Assembly (NCBI GenBank): GCA_902573585.1
Contig: CACGKH010000008.1
Span: forward strand, 1-33,408
DNA from: an uncultured Pelagibacteraceae bacterium
Lineage (GTDB): Bacteria; Pseudomonadota; Alphaproteobacteria; Pelagibacterales; Pelagibacteraceae
Reading direction: 5' to 3'
DNA: 33,408 nucleotides
The translations under genes were made by a program, and so were the position numbers. Of the stretch, positions 16,619-26,258 are shown in pieces (within the stretch, counting starts at the first letter, position 1; every line of letters starts with the position of its first letter). Under the pieces are notes generated by a model. It worked only from the letters and a program-made list of their open reading frames with translations, was not told where the DNA came from and searched no databases.

Positions 16619-18062
16619 AATCATCCTCTATTAGTTTATTTAATAATCTTACTCCAAAACCTGTAGCTCCCCCTGAATTAAGGGCTCCTCCATATTTTGA
16701 AAAAGCCATACCAGCTATATCTAAATGGGCCCATGGTGTTTTATTTAAAATAAATCTTTGTAAAAATTGAGCAGCAGTTGTTGATCCCGCTCCTCCTACA
16801 TAATTAATATTTTGCATATCAGCATTTTTTGAATTTATTAATTTATCATAATTTTTATGTAACGGCATTCGCCATAATTTTTCCTCTACTTTTTCACCTG
16901 CATTCAATAGTTGCTTAGATAATTTGTCGTCATTAGAAAATAATCCTGCGTACTCCGATCCTAAAGAAACTATAATAGCACCTGTTAAAGTTGCTAAATC
17001 CACTATGAATTTAGGTTTAAATTTTTTTTCAGTGAACGTAAGAGCGTCAGCTAAAACTAATCTACCTTCTGCATCTGTGTTTAATATTTCTATTGTTTTA
17101 CCACTATATGATTTTACGATATCTCCAGGTCTTTGAGCATTTCCACTGACCATATTTTCTACTAGCCCAACAACACCAACTACATTCACTTTAGCTTTTC
17201 TTAAAGCAAGATTTTTCATTAAACCAACTACTACGGCAGAGCCAGCCATATCATAAGTCATATCCTCCATAAATTTTGCTGGTTTCAACGAATAACCACC
17301 AGTATCAAAACAAACACCTTTGCCAACAAATGCTAATGGTTTTGTGCTATTTTTTAATCCATTCCATTCTATCGTTACAAGGTAAGATCCTCTAATGCTT
17401 CCTTGGCCTACACCAAGTAAAGCGTTCATGCCTAATTTCTTTAATTTTTTGTCATCATAAATGTTTACTTTTAATCCATGTTTTCTTAAGGAGTTTAATC
17501 TTTTTGCATACTCATCTGGATGTAAAACATTTCCTGGTTCAGAAACAAGGTCTCTAGTATAAAAAGTTCCCTCTTCTAGAGCATTAAATTTTAATTGATC
17601 TTGAACCGAATTTTTATTTCCAAAAACATTAATAGAAATAAGCCGAGTTTCTTTTTTTGTTTTATATTTTTTAAATTCATAAGATTTTAGTTTTAATCCA
17701 TGAAGAAAGTGGCCTACAAAATTCTTGTGATTACTAACTATACTTTCTGAGTTAATAAAATATTCACTATTTTTTCCATAGTTAATACGTCCATAAAATT
17801 CCGCCCCTAAATTTTCTATTTCAAAAGTTTTAAGATTTTTCTTTATTGAAACTAAAAGAACTCTTTTTTTTGAATTGAGCTCAAAAACTAATAAATTTTT
17901 ATTCAAATCACTAGTTTTTAGCAAATCAGTTATGTAATGGAATTCAGTGTTAGAAGTATATTTTTTTAAGGGCTTAGTATTAAATTTTTCGTCAGTAAAT
18001 AAGACTAAATTTGCGGAAGTTCCTTTAGACAGATTATTTTTAAAGTTTATTTTTATAGACAT
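16611..18062 (-). CDS. pepA: Leucyl aminopeptidase (M17 family)
   Basis: Cytosolic two-metal aminopeptidase that removes N-terminal residues from peptides. The 483 residues comprise a divergent N-terminal macro-like domain (about 1-160) and a well-conserved catalytic domain. Metal and catalytic residues are visible: Lys248 and Asp253 in GKGVCFDTGG, Lys260, Asp271 in YDMAG, and Asp330, Glu332 and Arg334 in NTDAEGRLVLADAL. It is first in a pepA-ndk unit and diverges from lptF across 61 bp, an arrangement common in Proteobacteria. Some PepA proteins also bind DNA; nothing here shows that. Confidence 0.97.
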   Translation of the reverse strand: MSIKINFKNNLSKGTSANLVLFTDEKFNTKPLKKYTSNTEFHYITDLLKTSDLNKNLLVFELNSKKRVLLVSIKKNLKTFEIENLGAEFYGRINYGKNSEYFINSESIVSNHKNFVGHFLHGLKLKSYEFKKYKTKKETRLISINVFGNKNSVQDQLKFNALEEGTFYTRDLVSEPGNVLHPDEYAKRLNSLRKHGLKVNIYDDKKLKKLGMNALLGVGQGSIRGSYLVTIEWNGLKNSTKPLAFVGKGVCFDTGGYSLKPAKFMEDMTYDMAGSAVVVGLMKNLALRKAKVNVVGVVGLVENMVSGNAQRPGDIVKSYSGKTIEILNTDAEGRLVLADALTFTEKKFKPKFIVDLATLTGAIIVSLGSEYAGLFSNDDKLSKQLLNAGEKVEEKLWRMPLHKNYDKLINSKNADMQNINYVGGAGSTTAAQFLQRFILNKTPWAHLDIAGMAFSKYGGALNSGGATGFGVRLLNKLIEDDYE

Positions 18063-18073
18063 AAATTTTTAAA

Positions 18074-18102
18074 TTCAAAGAATTATAAATGAATGGTATA
18101 TA
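18074..18102 (+). promoter_or_regulatory. Candidate promoter of the lptF operon
   Basis: TTCAAA (18074-18079), a 17-bp spacer and TATATA (18097-18102) preceded by TGG, which gives an extended -10. The predicted start lies near 18109, about 15 bases before the lptF ATG. The hexamers are imperfect and the region is AT-rich. Confidence 0.35.
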
Positions 18103-18123
18103 TTTGGAAATTTAATATTTTCA

Positions 18124-19239
18124 ATGAAAAAATTAATATTCAAAAAATTTGCTAAAGATACATTGTTTTTTTTCATAATAATGTGTTTAACGGTAGGATT
18201 GATTGTATGGACCTTGCAAGCAGTTAATTATTTTGACTTTGTGACCCAAGATGGTCATGGATTGAAAACTTATTTTTCATATATTTTTTTTAATTTTCCA
18301 AAAATTATTCACAGGATTATTCCTTTTATTTTTTTTATTTCTTTATTTTATATGCTGAACAATTATGAATTAAGGAATGAGTTATCAATTTTCTGGATTA
18401 ATGGAATAAGTAAAGTTGAATTTGCTAATAAAATTATAATCTTATCTATATTTCTTTGTATATTTCAAATTTTGATGGGAAGTTTTTTTTCGCCTTTGTC
18501 TCAGTACAAAAGTCGTGAGTTTTTAAAAAATTCAAATATTGATTTTTTTACCTCGTTAATTAAGGAAGGAAAATTTATTAATGCGGTTGAAGGATTAACA
18601 ATTTTCATAAAAACAAAAAATGATGATGGGAGTTTTTCTAATATTTTTTTAGATGACTCAACAAAAAATAAGTCAAGAATGATTTATGCAAAAAATGGAG
18701 TTTTAATTGATGATAATCAAACTAAAATATTTAAGCTTTTTGATGGAAGAGTAATAAACAAAGAAAAAAAGAAAATTAATGTTTTTCAATTTGATCAGAT
18801 AGATTTTAATCTTGCAGATTATTCTTCAAATACAATTTTAGTTCCAAAAATTCAAGAATTATCATCTCAAGAACTTATTCAATGTGTTTATAATGTAAAT
18901 AAAAATGATGTTGATTATGTTAATAAAAACTTTTCATGTAGTCGATCTTTAGTTGATGATATAATTCAAGAGTTATTTAAAAGATTTTATAAACCTTTGT
19001 ATATTCCTTTAATTGCAATTTTATGTTGTTTTTTAGTTATTATGTCAAAAAATAATATTAAGTATGAAAAAAATAAAAAAATTATTTTTCTCATAACTTT
19101 TTTTATTTTGATCATATCTGAAGCGTCATTAAGATATTCAACCATTTCAGTACTTGCTACTTTTCTTTATCTTTTAATTCCTTGGGTAAGCTTTTTTTGT
19201 GTTTACACTCTTTTTTATAAAAGGACACAAAATGTTTAA
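18124..19239 (+). CDS. lptF: LPS export ABC transporter permease LptF
   Basis: One of the two inner-membrane permeases that, with the LptB ATPase, pull LPS out of the membrane onto the Lpt bridge. The 371 residues have the YjgP/YjgQ plan: about three N-terminal membrane helices (residues about 12-110), a periplasmic beta-jellyroll domain (about 125-280) and three C-terminal helices (about 290-365). The conserved early loop NYELRNELSIFWINGIS (about 80-96) is the cytoplasmic coupling region. It overlaps lptG by 8 bases and opens the six-gene lptF-lptG-lptD-surA-pdxA-rsmA unit. Confidence 0.93.
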   Translation: MKKLIFKKFAKDTLFFFIIMCLTVGLIVWTLQAVNYFDFVTQDGHGLKTYFSYIFFNFPKIIHRIIPFIFFISLFYMLNNYELRNELSIFWINGISKVEFANKIIILSIFLCIFQILMGSFFSPLSQYKSREFLKNSNIDFFTSLIKEGKFINAVEGLTIFIKTKNDDGSFSNIFLDDSTKNKSRMIYAKNGVLIDDNQTKIFKLFDGRVINKEKKKINVFQFDQIDFNLADYSSNTILVPKIQELSSQELIQCVYNVNKNDVDYVNKNFSCSRSLVDDIIQELFKRFYKPLYIPLIAILCCFLVIMSKNNIKYEKNKKIIFLITFFILIISEASLRYSTISVLATFLYLLIPWVSFFCVYTLFYKRTQNV

Positions 19240-20311
19240 GACTTATCAAAAATATATTATTCGAAGTTTTATCAATAAGTTTATTACTATTAGTTTAATA
19301 TTTTTTAGTTTAACAGTTGTATTAAGTATTTTAGAAGAAATTTCATTTTTTAAAGATCTGAATGTAAACTTTTTATATCCATATTTTTTAACTTTTCTTG
19401 GTGCTCCAATAACTTTATTTGAAATTTTTCCTTTTATATTTTTGATTTCAACACAATTTTTATTTTATGACCTCTTTAAAAAAGAAGAATTAAATCTTCT
19501 TAAAAGCAATGGTTTAAGCAATCTTAAAATTATAAAGATTCTTTTTTTTACATCAATTGTAATTGGAATTTTTACTGTCGTAATATATTATAATACAGCC
19601 TCTAAATTAAAATTTTTTTACACTGATATAAAGAATACCTTTTCAAATGATAATAAGTATTTAGCTGTTGTCACAGATAGTGGATTATGGCTAAAAGATG
19701 AAATCAATAATGAAACAATTATTGTAAAAGCTAATTATATCAAAGAAAACTTTTTGATTAGCGTTATAATTAATAAATTCGATAATAATTTTAATTTAAT
19801 AAATACTATTCAATCAGAAAAAGTAAATATTGATAATAAAAAATGGATTTTAGATGATCCTCTAATAACTAATAATAATATATCAAAAAAATTTAATGAT
19901 AAGTTTGAATTTGAAACAAACTTTGACAAACAAAAAATTAATAATCTTTTTTCAAATATTTCAACTTTAAATATAATAGAGTTGTTTGATCTTAAAAGAG
20001 ATTATCAAAAACTAGGGTATTCATCCGATGAAATTACTATTCATTTATTAAAGCTGTTCTCAACCCCATTTTTCTATGGTGTACTTACTATTTTGTCTTC
20101 GATTATAATGTTTCGTTTTAAAAAGGATAAATCTCTTCTTTTTCATGTTTTATTGGGGATTTTGATGTCTGTAATTATATATTATATAAATTTTATGTTC
20201 AGTTCCCTTGGAAATAGTGGAAAAATACCAATAGTTACCTCAATATTTTTACCTATATTATTCATTTCACTAATTTCAATCATAGGTTTAATAAGTATTA
20301 ATGAAAAATAA
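19232..20311 (+). CDS. lptG: LPS export ABC transporter permease LptG
   Basis: Partner permease of LptF with the same 3 + 3 membrane helix plan and a central periplasmic domain. The start at ATG 19232 (MFKTYQKYIIRSFINKF) overlaps the lptF stop as ATGTTTAA and has GGAC upstream; an open extension to 19199 lies inside lptF and is not preferred. The protein is 359 residues. The coupling loop DLFKKEELNLLKSNGLSNLKI follows the third helix. The end overlaps lptD by 11 bases. Confidence 0.93.
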   Translation: MFKTYQKYIIRSFINKFITISLIFFSLTVVLSILEEISFFKDLNVNFLYPYFLTFLGAPITLFEIFPFIFLISTQFLFYDLFKKEELNLLKSNGLSNLKIIKILFFTSIVIGIFTVVIYYNTASKLKFFYTDIKNTFSNDNKYLAVVTDSGLWLKDEINNETIIVKANYIKENFLISVIINKFDNNFNLINTIQSEKVNIDNKKWILDDPLITNNNISKKFNDKFEFETNFDKQKINNLFSNISTLNIIELFDLKRDYQKLGYSSDEITIHLLKLFSTPFFYGVLTILSSIIMFRFKKDKSLLFHVLLGILMSVIIYYINFMFSSLGNSGKIPIVTSIFLPILFISLISIIGLISINEK

Positions 20312-22682
20312 TATTTTTTTTATTACAATCATAATTCTTTTATTTTTTTTCAAAAATGCTCACTCTGAACAATTTGAGTTTGAAACATCAGATATTGAAA
20401 TAGTAGATGGTGGAAATATTGTTTATGCTTCAAATGGTAAAGCAATTTCAATCAAAAATAATCTAGAAATACAAGCACAAAAGTTTGAATATTTTAGAGA
20501 GAAAGAATTACTAATAGCATTTGACGGTACAGCTACATTAAAATTAGAAAATTTAAAAATTGAATTTAATAAAATAACGATTGATCAAAAAAAATTTTTA
20601 ATTATAGCAAAAAATAATGTCAAAATAATTGATATTGATAAAAAAATTACTTTTGAGTCAAATAGTATTATATTTGATCAAAAATCAAAAATTTTAACCT
20701 CAAAAACTGATTCAATTTTAAAAGATAAATATAAGAATAATTTTCTCACTAAAAGCTTCGAGTATAATCTAAACGATAATATTCTCAAAATTGCAAAAGC
20801 TAAATTTTTTGATCAAGAAAAAAATAAATTTGAAATAGATCTTGCTTATATAAATACTGTTTCAAATAAACTGTTTGGTAAGGATGTAACTTTAAACTTA
20901 AATAATAAATCATTTAATAAAGACAATGAGCCAAGACTTAAAGGAAGATCTATTACTCACGATAATAATATAACTGAAATCAGTAAAGGAGTTTTTACGA
21001 CATGTAAAAAAAGAGACAAATGTCCCCCATGGGAACTTTCAGCTGAAAAAATAAAACATGATAAAAAAAATCAAGAAATAAAATATAAAAATGCTTGGCT
21101 CAAAGTTTATGATATCCCCGTAGTTTATTTTCCAAAATTTTTTCACCCTGATCCAACTGTTGATAGAAAATCGGGATTTTTAATTCCTTCTTTAAAAAAT
21201 AGTCCAAATTCTTCTGGATATTTAAGCTTACCATATTATAAAGTTATAAGTGAAAATAAAGATTTTACTTTTACACCTCGTTTATTTTTAGAAGATAAAT
21301 TATTATTACAAACAGAGTATAGACAAAAAAATAAAAATAGTTCGCACATAGGAGATTTAGGTTATTTTTTTGAAAAAGACAAAGATTCAAAAAGTCATTT
21401 ATTTTATAAATTAAATAAACAAATAGATTTACTAAATTTTGATAATAGTACTTTTGATCTAAAAGTAGAAAGAACGTCTAATGATACGTATTTAAAAAGA
21501 AATAAGTTAAACTCACCTTTAATATCTAATACTGACGTTTTAGAAAATTCACTAAATTTTAATATGTCAAGAGATGACTTGTCAATTAATACTGAATTGA
21601 GATCTTATGAAAGTTTAGATAAAGAAAAAAGTGATAGATATGAATTTATACTTCCTAAAATTGATATCATAAAAAAATTTACTAGCAATGACCTTAATGG
21701 AGATTTGTATTTAAGTTCAAGTAATTTTATTACAAATTATGAAACTAATATATTTGAAAAAGTAAACATAAATAATCTTGTGTACAACTCAGATCCTAAA
21801 ATTTCTAATTTAGGTTTTTATAATAATTTTGATTTTCTTGTCAAAAATGTAAATTCAGATACACAAAATTCATCAAACTACAAAAAAAATACTAATAATT
21901 ATATATCAAGTCTGTTTCAACTTAATTCAAATATGCCATTAATTAAAGAGAGTAATAGTTTTCAAAATATTCTTAAACCAAAACTTTCATTAAAAATTAG
22001 TCCTAATAACACTAAAGATATAAGTTCAAATGAAACTAGATTGGATGTTAATAATCTTTTTAATTTAGAGAGAACAACTCCTAATGATACCGTTGAAGGT
22101 GGTATTTCTTTAGCTTATGGAAACGACTTCAGCATTTTTGACAAAAGAAGTAGCATTGAGATATTTAGCTTAAAATTAGCGAATAATTTAAGATTTGAAG
22201 ATAATGAAGATTTACCATCCACCAGTCAAATAGATCAAAAAACATCTAATTTCTTTGGAGAAATCGCTTATACACCAAATACAAAATTTAACACCAAATA
22301 TAGTTTCTCAAGAAAAAACAATTTAACTGAAATTTCGCATGAAAACTTTCAAACAGAGATAAGTTTAAATAATTTTGTTACAACTTTTGATTATCTTAAT
22401 GAAAATAATACTTTTGAAAAAAACTCATATCTAAAAAATACAACAAAATATAATTTTGATAACAGTAATAATATTTCATTCTCAACAAGAAGAAATAAAA
22501 AGACAAACCTAACAGAATACTATAATTTGATATATCAATATAAAAATGATTGTTTAGCTGCATCAATAGAATACAATAAAGATTATTATAACGATCGTGA
22601 TATAAAACCCGAAGAATCAGTTTTCTTTAAATTAACAATTATTCCATTTGGTGAAACTAGTACTCCAAATTTAAAAAATTAA
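20301..22682 (+). CDS. lptD: LPS assembly outer-membrane protein LptD
   Basis: Outer-membrane beta-barrel that receives LPS from LptA and places it in the outer leaflet with LptE. A signal peptide (about 1-22, cleaved near AHS) precedes an OstA/LptA-like N-terminal domain (about 23-200) and then a long barrel of Asn-rich strands. The conserved segment TTCKKRDKCPPWELSAEKI (about 233-251) holds Cys235 and Cys241; the only other cysteine seen is Cys751 near the C-terminus. The E. coli protein uses four cysteines in two non-consecutive disulfides, so that pattern cannot form here. 793 residues is a normal length. The stop is coupled to surA (TAATG). Confidence 0.94.
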   Translation: MKNNIFFITIIILLFFFKNAHSEQFEFETSDIEIVDGGNIVYASNGKAISIKNNLEIQAQKFEYFREKELLIAFDGTATLKLENLKIEFNKITIDQKKFLIIAKNNVKIIDIDKKITFESNSIIFDQKSKILTSKTDSILKDKYKNNFLTKSFEYNLNDNILKIAKAKFFDQEKNKFEIDLAYINTVSNKLFGKDVTLNLNNKSFNKDNEPRLKGRSITHDNNITEISKGVFTTCKKRDKCPPWELSAEKIKHDKKNQEIKYKNAWLKVYDIPVVYFPKFFHPDPTVDRKSGFLIPSLKNSPNSSGYLSLPYYKVISENKDFTFTPRLFLEDKLLLQTEYRQKNKNSSHIGDLGYFFEKDKDSKSHLFYKLNKQIDLLNFDNSTFDLKVERTSNDTYLKRNKLNSPLISNTDVLENSLNFNMSRDDLSINTELRSYESLDKEKSDRYEFILPKIDIIKKFTSNDLNGDLYLSSSNFITNYETNIFEKVNINNLVYNSDPKISNLGFYNNFDFLVKNVNSDTQNSSNYKKNTNNYISSLFQLNSNMPLIKESNSFQNILKPKLSLKISPNNTKDISSNETRLDVNNLFNLERTTPNDTVEGGISLAYGNDFSIFDKRSSIEIFSLKLANNLRFEDNEDLPSTSQIDQKTSNFFGEIAYTPNTKFNTKYSFSRKNNLTEISHENFQTEISLNNFVTTFDYLNENNTFEKNSYLKNTTKYNFDNSNNISFSTRRNKKTNLTEYYNLIYQYKNDCLAASIEYNKDYYNDRDIKPEESVFFKLTIIPFGETSTPNLKN

Positions 22683-23608
22683 TGAAAAAAAAAATTCTTT
22701 TTATTTGCTTAAGTTTAATTATAATTTTGACAACTAAAATACAAGCAAATAATATTTTTATAAAGACAACTGTTAATGATCAAATAATAACCAATTATGA
22801 TATAAAAAAAGAAAGTGAATATTTAAAAATTTTAAATCCAAATTTATCAAATCTTGATGAAAATCAAATTTTATCACTTGCAAAGAATTCATTAATAAAT
22901 GAGATAATAAAAAAAAAAGAATTTGAAAGAATTTTTGATATTAAGGAAGAAAATACCCTCGTTGATGAATATCTTAAAAATCTTTATACAAAATTAAATT
23001 TTGACAATGAATTGGATTTTAAAAATTCATTAAGTGATAAGAATAATTATAGTTTGGATGAAATTAAAGAAAAAATAAAAATAGAAATATTATGGAATGA
23101 ATTCATTTTTCTAAAATATAGAAATCAAGTAAAAATAAATAAAACTGTTTTTATAAAAAAGATTGAAGATATGAGTAACGTAGAGAGAATTGAGTATCTT
23201 TTATCTGAAATAGTTTTCAAAAAAAAAAATGAAGATATAAACTTGCTTATTAAAGAAATAGAAACTAGCATAAATGAAATTGGGTTTAACAATACAGCAA
23301 ATATTTATAGTATTTCTGAAAGTTCAAAATTTGGTGGTAAAATTGGATGGATTAGTGAGTCAAACTTATCTGAAATTATTTTCAATAGCTTAAAAAAAAT
23401 TGATGAAGGTCAACTTACAAATGTTTTACAAATTGGTAATAACTTTATTATCTTAAAAATTGAGGAGAAAAGATCGAAAAAAGTTTCTATTAATAAAAAT
23501 GAAGAATTGAATAAGATGATCAAATTTGAGACTAATAAACAATTAAATCAATATTCTCAAATATATTTTAATAAAGCAAAACTAAATTATTCTATTAATG
23601 AAAAATAA
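22682..23608 (+). CDS. surA: SurA-like periplasmic chaperone / peptidyl-prolyl isomerase
   Basis: Periplasmic chaperone for outer-membrane proteins such as LptD, which it follows directly. A signal peptide (about 1-22, cleaved after IQA) is followed by the SurA-type N-terminal module (VNDQIITNYDIKKESEYL, about 31-48) and a single parvulin domain (about 175-285) with the recognisable SSKFGGKIGWISESNLSEII and FIILKIEEKR strands. At 308 residues it is shorter than E. coli SurA, which has two parvulin domains. It is coupled to lptD by TAATG and overlaps pdxA by 11 bases. Confidence 0.88.
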   Translation: MKKKILFICLSLIIILTTKIQANNIFIKTTVNDQIITNYDIKKESEYLKILNPNLSNLDENQILSLAKNSLINEIIKKKEFERIFDIKEENTLVDEYLKNLYTKLNFDNELDFKNSLSDKNNYSLDEIKEKIKIEILWNEFIFLKYRNQVKINKTVFIKKIEDMSNVERIEYLLSEIVFKKKNEDINLLIKEIETSINEIGFNNTANIYSISESSKFGGKIGWISESNLSEIIFNSLKKIDEGQLTNVLQIGNNFIILKIEEKRSKKVSINKNEELNKMIKFETNKQLNQYSQIYFNKAKLNYSINEK

Positions 23609-24554
23609 ACCAATCCTAATCGTACCAGGTCAATTAAATAGTATTTTTTTTGAAATTTTTTTTAAGACTTTAAGATTAAAGAAATTTAAAAGTCCATTAA
23701 TTTTAATTTATTCAGAAAAAATTTTGAAAGATCAATTAAAAAAATTCCGATTTAATAAGAATATAAAAATTATTGATCCAAATCTATTAAAAAAATATAA
23801 ACTAAATAATAATAAAATTAATTTAATCAATATTCCATTTGTGGAAAGCAAAGACAGAATTTCCTATCAAAATATTTTTTTAGAAAGATGTTTTGATAAA
23901 GCTTTTTCTATCCTAAGCTCAGGATTTACAAAAAAATTTATAAATGGTCCTATAAATAAAAAAGATTTTCTTAATAAAAAGTACCTTGGTATAACAGAAT
24001 ATATATCAAAAAAATTCAAATTAGATGATGTTGCAATGCTTATTTATAATAAAAAATTATCTGTTTGCCCTGTAACGACACATTTACCTTTAAAACTAGT
24101 GTCAAAAAGAATTACTAGCAAATCAATTCGAAAAAAAACAACTTTAATTAAATCATTTTATAAAAAAAATTTTGGTTTTAACCCAAAAATCGCCGTGACT
24201 GGATTAAACCCACACTGTGAAAGCATTCATAAGTATAATGAAGATGACAAAATTTTAAGACCAGTAATCAAATCACTATATAAATCAAAGTTTAAAATAT
24301 ACGGTCCATATCCTGCTGACACAGTGTTTCTTAAAAAAAATAGAGTTAAGTTTGATGTGATAATTGGTATGTATCACGATCAAGTTTTGTCTCCGATGAA
24401 AACAATTTTTGAACACGATGCAATAAATATTACACTTGGACTACCGTTCTTAAGAATTTCTCCTGACCATGGACCTAATGAGTCAATGGTAGGTAAAAAT
24501 CTTTCAAACCCTATCAGTTTAATTAATGCTATAACTTTTTTAGATAAAAGGTGA
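23598..24554 (+). CDS. pdxA: 4-hydroxythreonine-4-phosphate dehydrogenase
   Basis: Pyridoxal phosphate synthesis (DXP-dependent route): oxidises 4-phosphohydroxy-threonine before PdxJ. The 318 residues show the family motifs FINGPINKKDF, the metal/substrate His in TTHLPLKL, GLNPHCES (usually GLNPHAGE), GPYPADTVF, GMYHDQVLSPMK and LPFLRISPDHG. The surA-pdxA-rsmA order is the classical proteobacterial one. The end overlaps the rsmA start as GTGA. Confidence 0.96.
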   Translation: MKNKPILIVPGQLNSIFFEIFFKTLRLKKFKSPLILIYSEKILKDQLKKFRFNKNIKIIDPNLLKKYKLNNNKINLINIPFVESKDRISYQNIFLERCFDKAFSILSSGFTKKFINGPINKKDFLNKKYLGITEYISKKFKLDDVAMLIYNKKLSVCPVTTHLPLKLVSKRITSKSIRKKTTLIKSFYKKNFGFNPKIAVTGLNPHCESIHKYNEDDKILRPVIKSLYKSKFKIYGPYPADTVFLKKNRVKFDVIIGMYHDQVLSPMKTIFEHDAINITLGLPFLRISPDHGPNESMVGKNLSNPISLINAITFLDKR

Positions 24555-25340
24555 TTAAAGCAAAGAAAAGTTTAGGACAAAATTTTCTTATTGATAAAAA
24601 TATCATCAATAAAATTACAAATGTTATTAATATTGAAAGTAAGATAATTTTAGAGATAGGTCCAGGCACTGGTAATTTAACATCATCTATTTTAGAAAAA
24701 AATCCTAAGAAATTATATGTAATAGAAAAAGATGATAATTTGGTTAAATTATTGAAAGAAAATTTCGCTAATAAAATAGACATAATTAATGATGATGTTT
24801 TAAATATAAATGAAAACAAAATTTGCGATGATAAATTGATTGTTTTTGGAAACCTTCCTTATAATATTTCTACAGAAATTTTGTGTAAATGGATTTTAAA
24901 TCTAAATGATAAAAATATATGGTTTTCTAATTTAATATTGATGTTTCAAAAAGAAGTGGCTGAGAGAATAATTTCAAAACATAATTCGTCAAATTATGGG
25001 AGGCTTTCAATACTTGCTAATTGGAAATTAGATATCAGAAAAATTATTGATATTAAACCAAATTGTTTTTATCCAAAACCAAAAATAGAAAGTACGCTAT
25101 TATTTTTTTCAATTAAGAAAAAATTTCATAAAATAAAGGACCCTTATAATTTAGAAAAAATAACGAGAATTTTTTTTAGACATCGAAGAAAGATGATCAA
25201 AAAAACCTTTTAATCAAATGTTTTTAGGTAATTTAAATATATTAGATAAACTGAAAATTAGTTTGAATTTAAGACCACAAAATTTAGATTTTGAAACTTA
25301 CTATAAATTAGCGAGTGAATATGAAAAATTAAGATGTTAA
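24551..25340 (+). pseudogene. rsmA: 16S rRNA dimethyltransferase RsmA (KsgA), frameshifted near the 3' end
   Basis: Dimethylates two adjacent adenines in the 3' hairpin of 16S rRNA. From the GTG at 24551 (GTGA overlap with pdxA) frame 0 runs 220 residues with SLGQNFLID, SAM motif EIGPGTGN (35-42) and NLPY (101-104), then stops at TAA 25211-25213 right after RRKMIKKTF. The next frame carries on without a break with NQMFLGNLNILDKL, SLNLRPQNLDFETYYKLASE and ends at 25340; this is the normal RsmA C-terminus (RPxNL, then Y..LA). Removing one base, most simply an A from the run of seven at 25199-25205, restores a 262-residue protein reading RRKMIKKPFNQMF. The corrected end overlaps the convergent gmk gene by 12 bp. 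It may be a sequencing or assembly error, a real mutation, or slippage; the methyltransferase core itself is intact. Confidence 0.85.
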
Positions 25341-25961
25341 TTTTTCAATATGTTTTCTAATATATTCTGGATCGTAATCTTTTGATCCATTATTAATTTC
25401 AGCTTGAATTAAGTTTTTAATTTTTGAATAACATGTGTCTAAATTTTCATTTATAACTACATAATCATAATTAATCCAATGTAATACATCTCGGCCAAAT
25501 TGTTTCATTCTTTCTTCAGCAATTAATTTATCTTTCATATCTCTATTAGATAGTCTTTCAAATAAAACCTCTTTACTTGGAGGTAAAATAAAAAATGTTA
25601 TTAGTTTATAATCAAGCTTTTTATTTTTTATTTGATCTGCTCCTTGCCAATCAATATCAAAGAGAACATTTTTGCCTTTATTTAATTTATCAATTACCGG
25701 TGTTCTTGTAGTACCATAGAAATTATCAAAAACTTTTGCATACTCTAAAAATTCTTCATTTTTTATTAATCTTTGAAATTTTTCTTCAGAAACAAAATAA
25801 TAGTCTTTGTCTTGAGTTTCATTAGGCCTTGGTTCTCGGGTAGTGTGTGAGACAGAAATTTCAAAGTTGTTTAATTTTGAGAGAAGATTTACTAATGTGG
25901 TTTTACCAGCTCCCGAAGGAGATGACAAAATTATCATTACCCCATCATTTTCTGTGGGCAT
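25329..25961 (-). CDS. gmk: Guanylate kinase
   Basis: Phosphorylates GMP to GDP with ATP. P-loop SPSGAGKTT (14-22), the GMP-binding [11 protein letters not shown] and the lid segment with EYAKVF...FYGTTR are present, and 210 residues is the usual length. The start at 25961 lies 9 bases after the acpP stop, so it appears to be the last gene of fabD-fabG-acpP-gmk; an internal ATG at codon 9 is possible but would trim the strand before the P-loop. It is convergent with rsmA. Confidence 0.96.
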   Translation of the reverse strand: MPTENDGVMIILSSPSGAGKTTLVNLLSKLNNFEISVSHTTREPRPNETQDKDYYFVSEEKFQRLIKNEEFLEYAKVFDNFYGTTRTPVIDKLNKGKNVLFDIDWQGADQIKNKKLDYKLITFFILPPSKEVLFERLSNRDMKDKLIAEERMKQFGRDVLHWINYDYVVINENLDTCYSKIKNLIQAEINNGSKDYDPEYIRKHIEKLTS

Positions 25962-25970
25962 TAAAATAAG

Positions 25971-26210
25971 TTAGTTTGCTTTTCCTTCAATAAACTTAAC
26001 AGCGTCACCTACCGTTAAAATTTTCTCAGCTTCACTATCAGAAATCTCTGATCCAAATTCTTCTTCGAAAGCCATTACTAATTCAACTGTATCTAAGCTA
26101 TCCGCACCTAAATCATCTATGAAACTAGATTCTTCTGTTACCTTTGCTTCATCTATACCAAGGTGATCTGCAACTATCTTCTTTACTTTACTTGAAACAT
26201 CTTCTGACAT
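25971..26210 (-). CDS. acpP: Acyl carrier protein
   Basis: Carries growing fatty acyl chains on a 4'-phosphopantetheine arm attached to Ser38 in [19 protein letters not shown]. The 79-residue acidic four-helix protein is typical. AAGGA stands six bases before the ATG. A 48-base gap from fabG, the largest inside this unit, may leave room for extra acpP expression; no clear promoter hexamers are seen in it. Confidence 0.98.
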   Translation of the reverse strand: MSEDVSSKVKKIVADHLGIDEAKVTEESSFIDDLGADSLDTVELVMAFEEEFGSEISDSEAEKILTVGDAVKFIEGKAN

Positions 26211-26258
26211 ATTGATCCTTTTTGTTTTAAATTCTTAATAGTTTAATTACTTGTTTTG

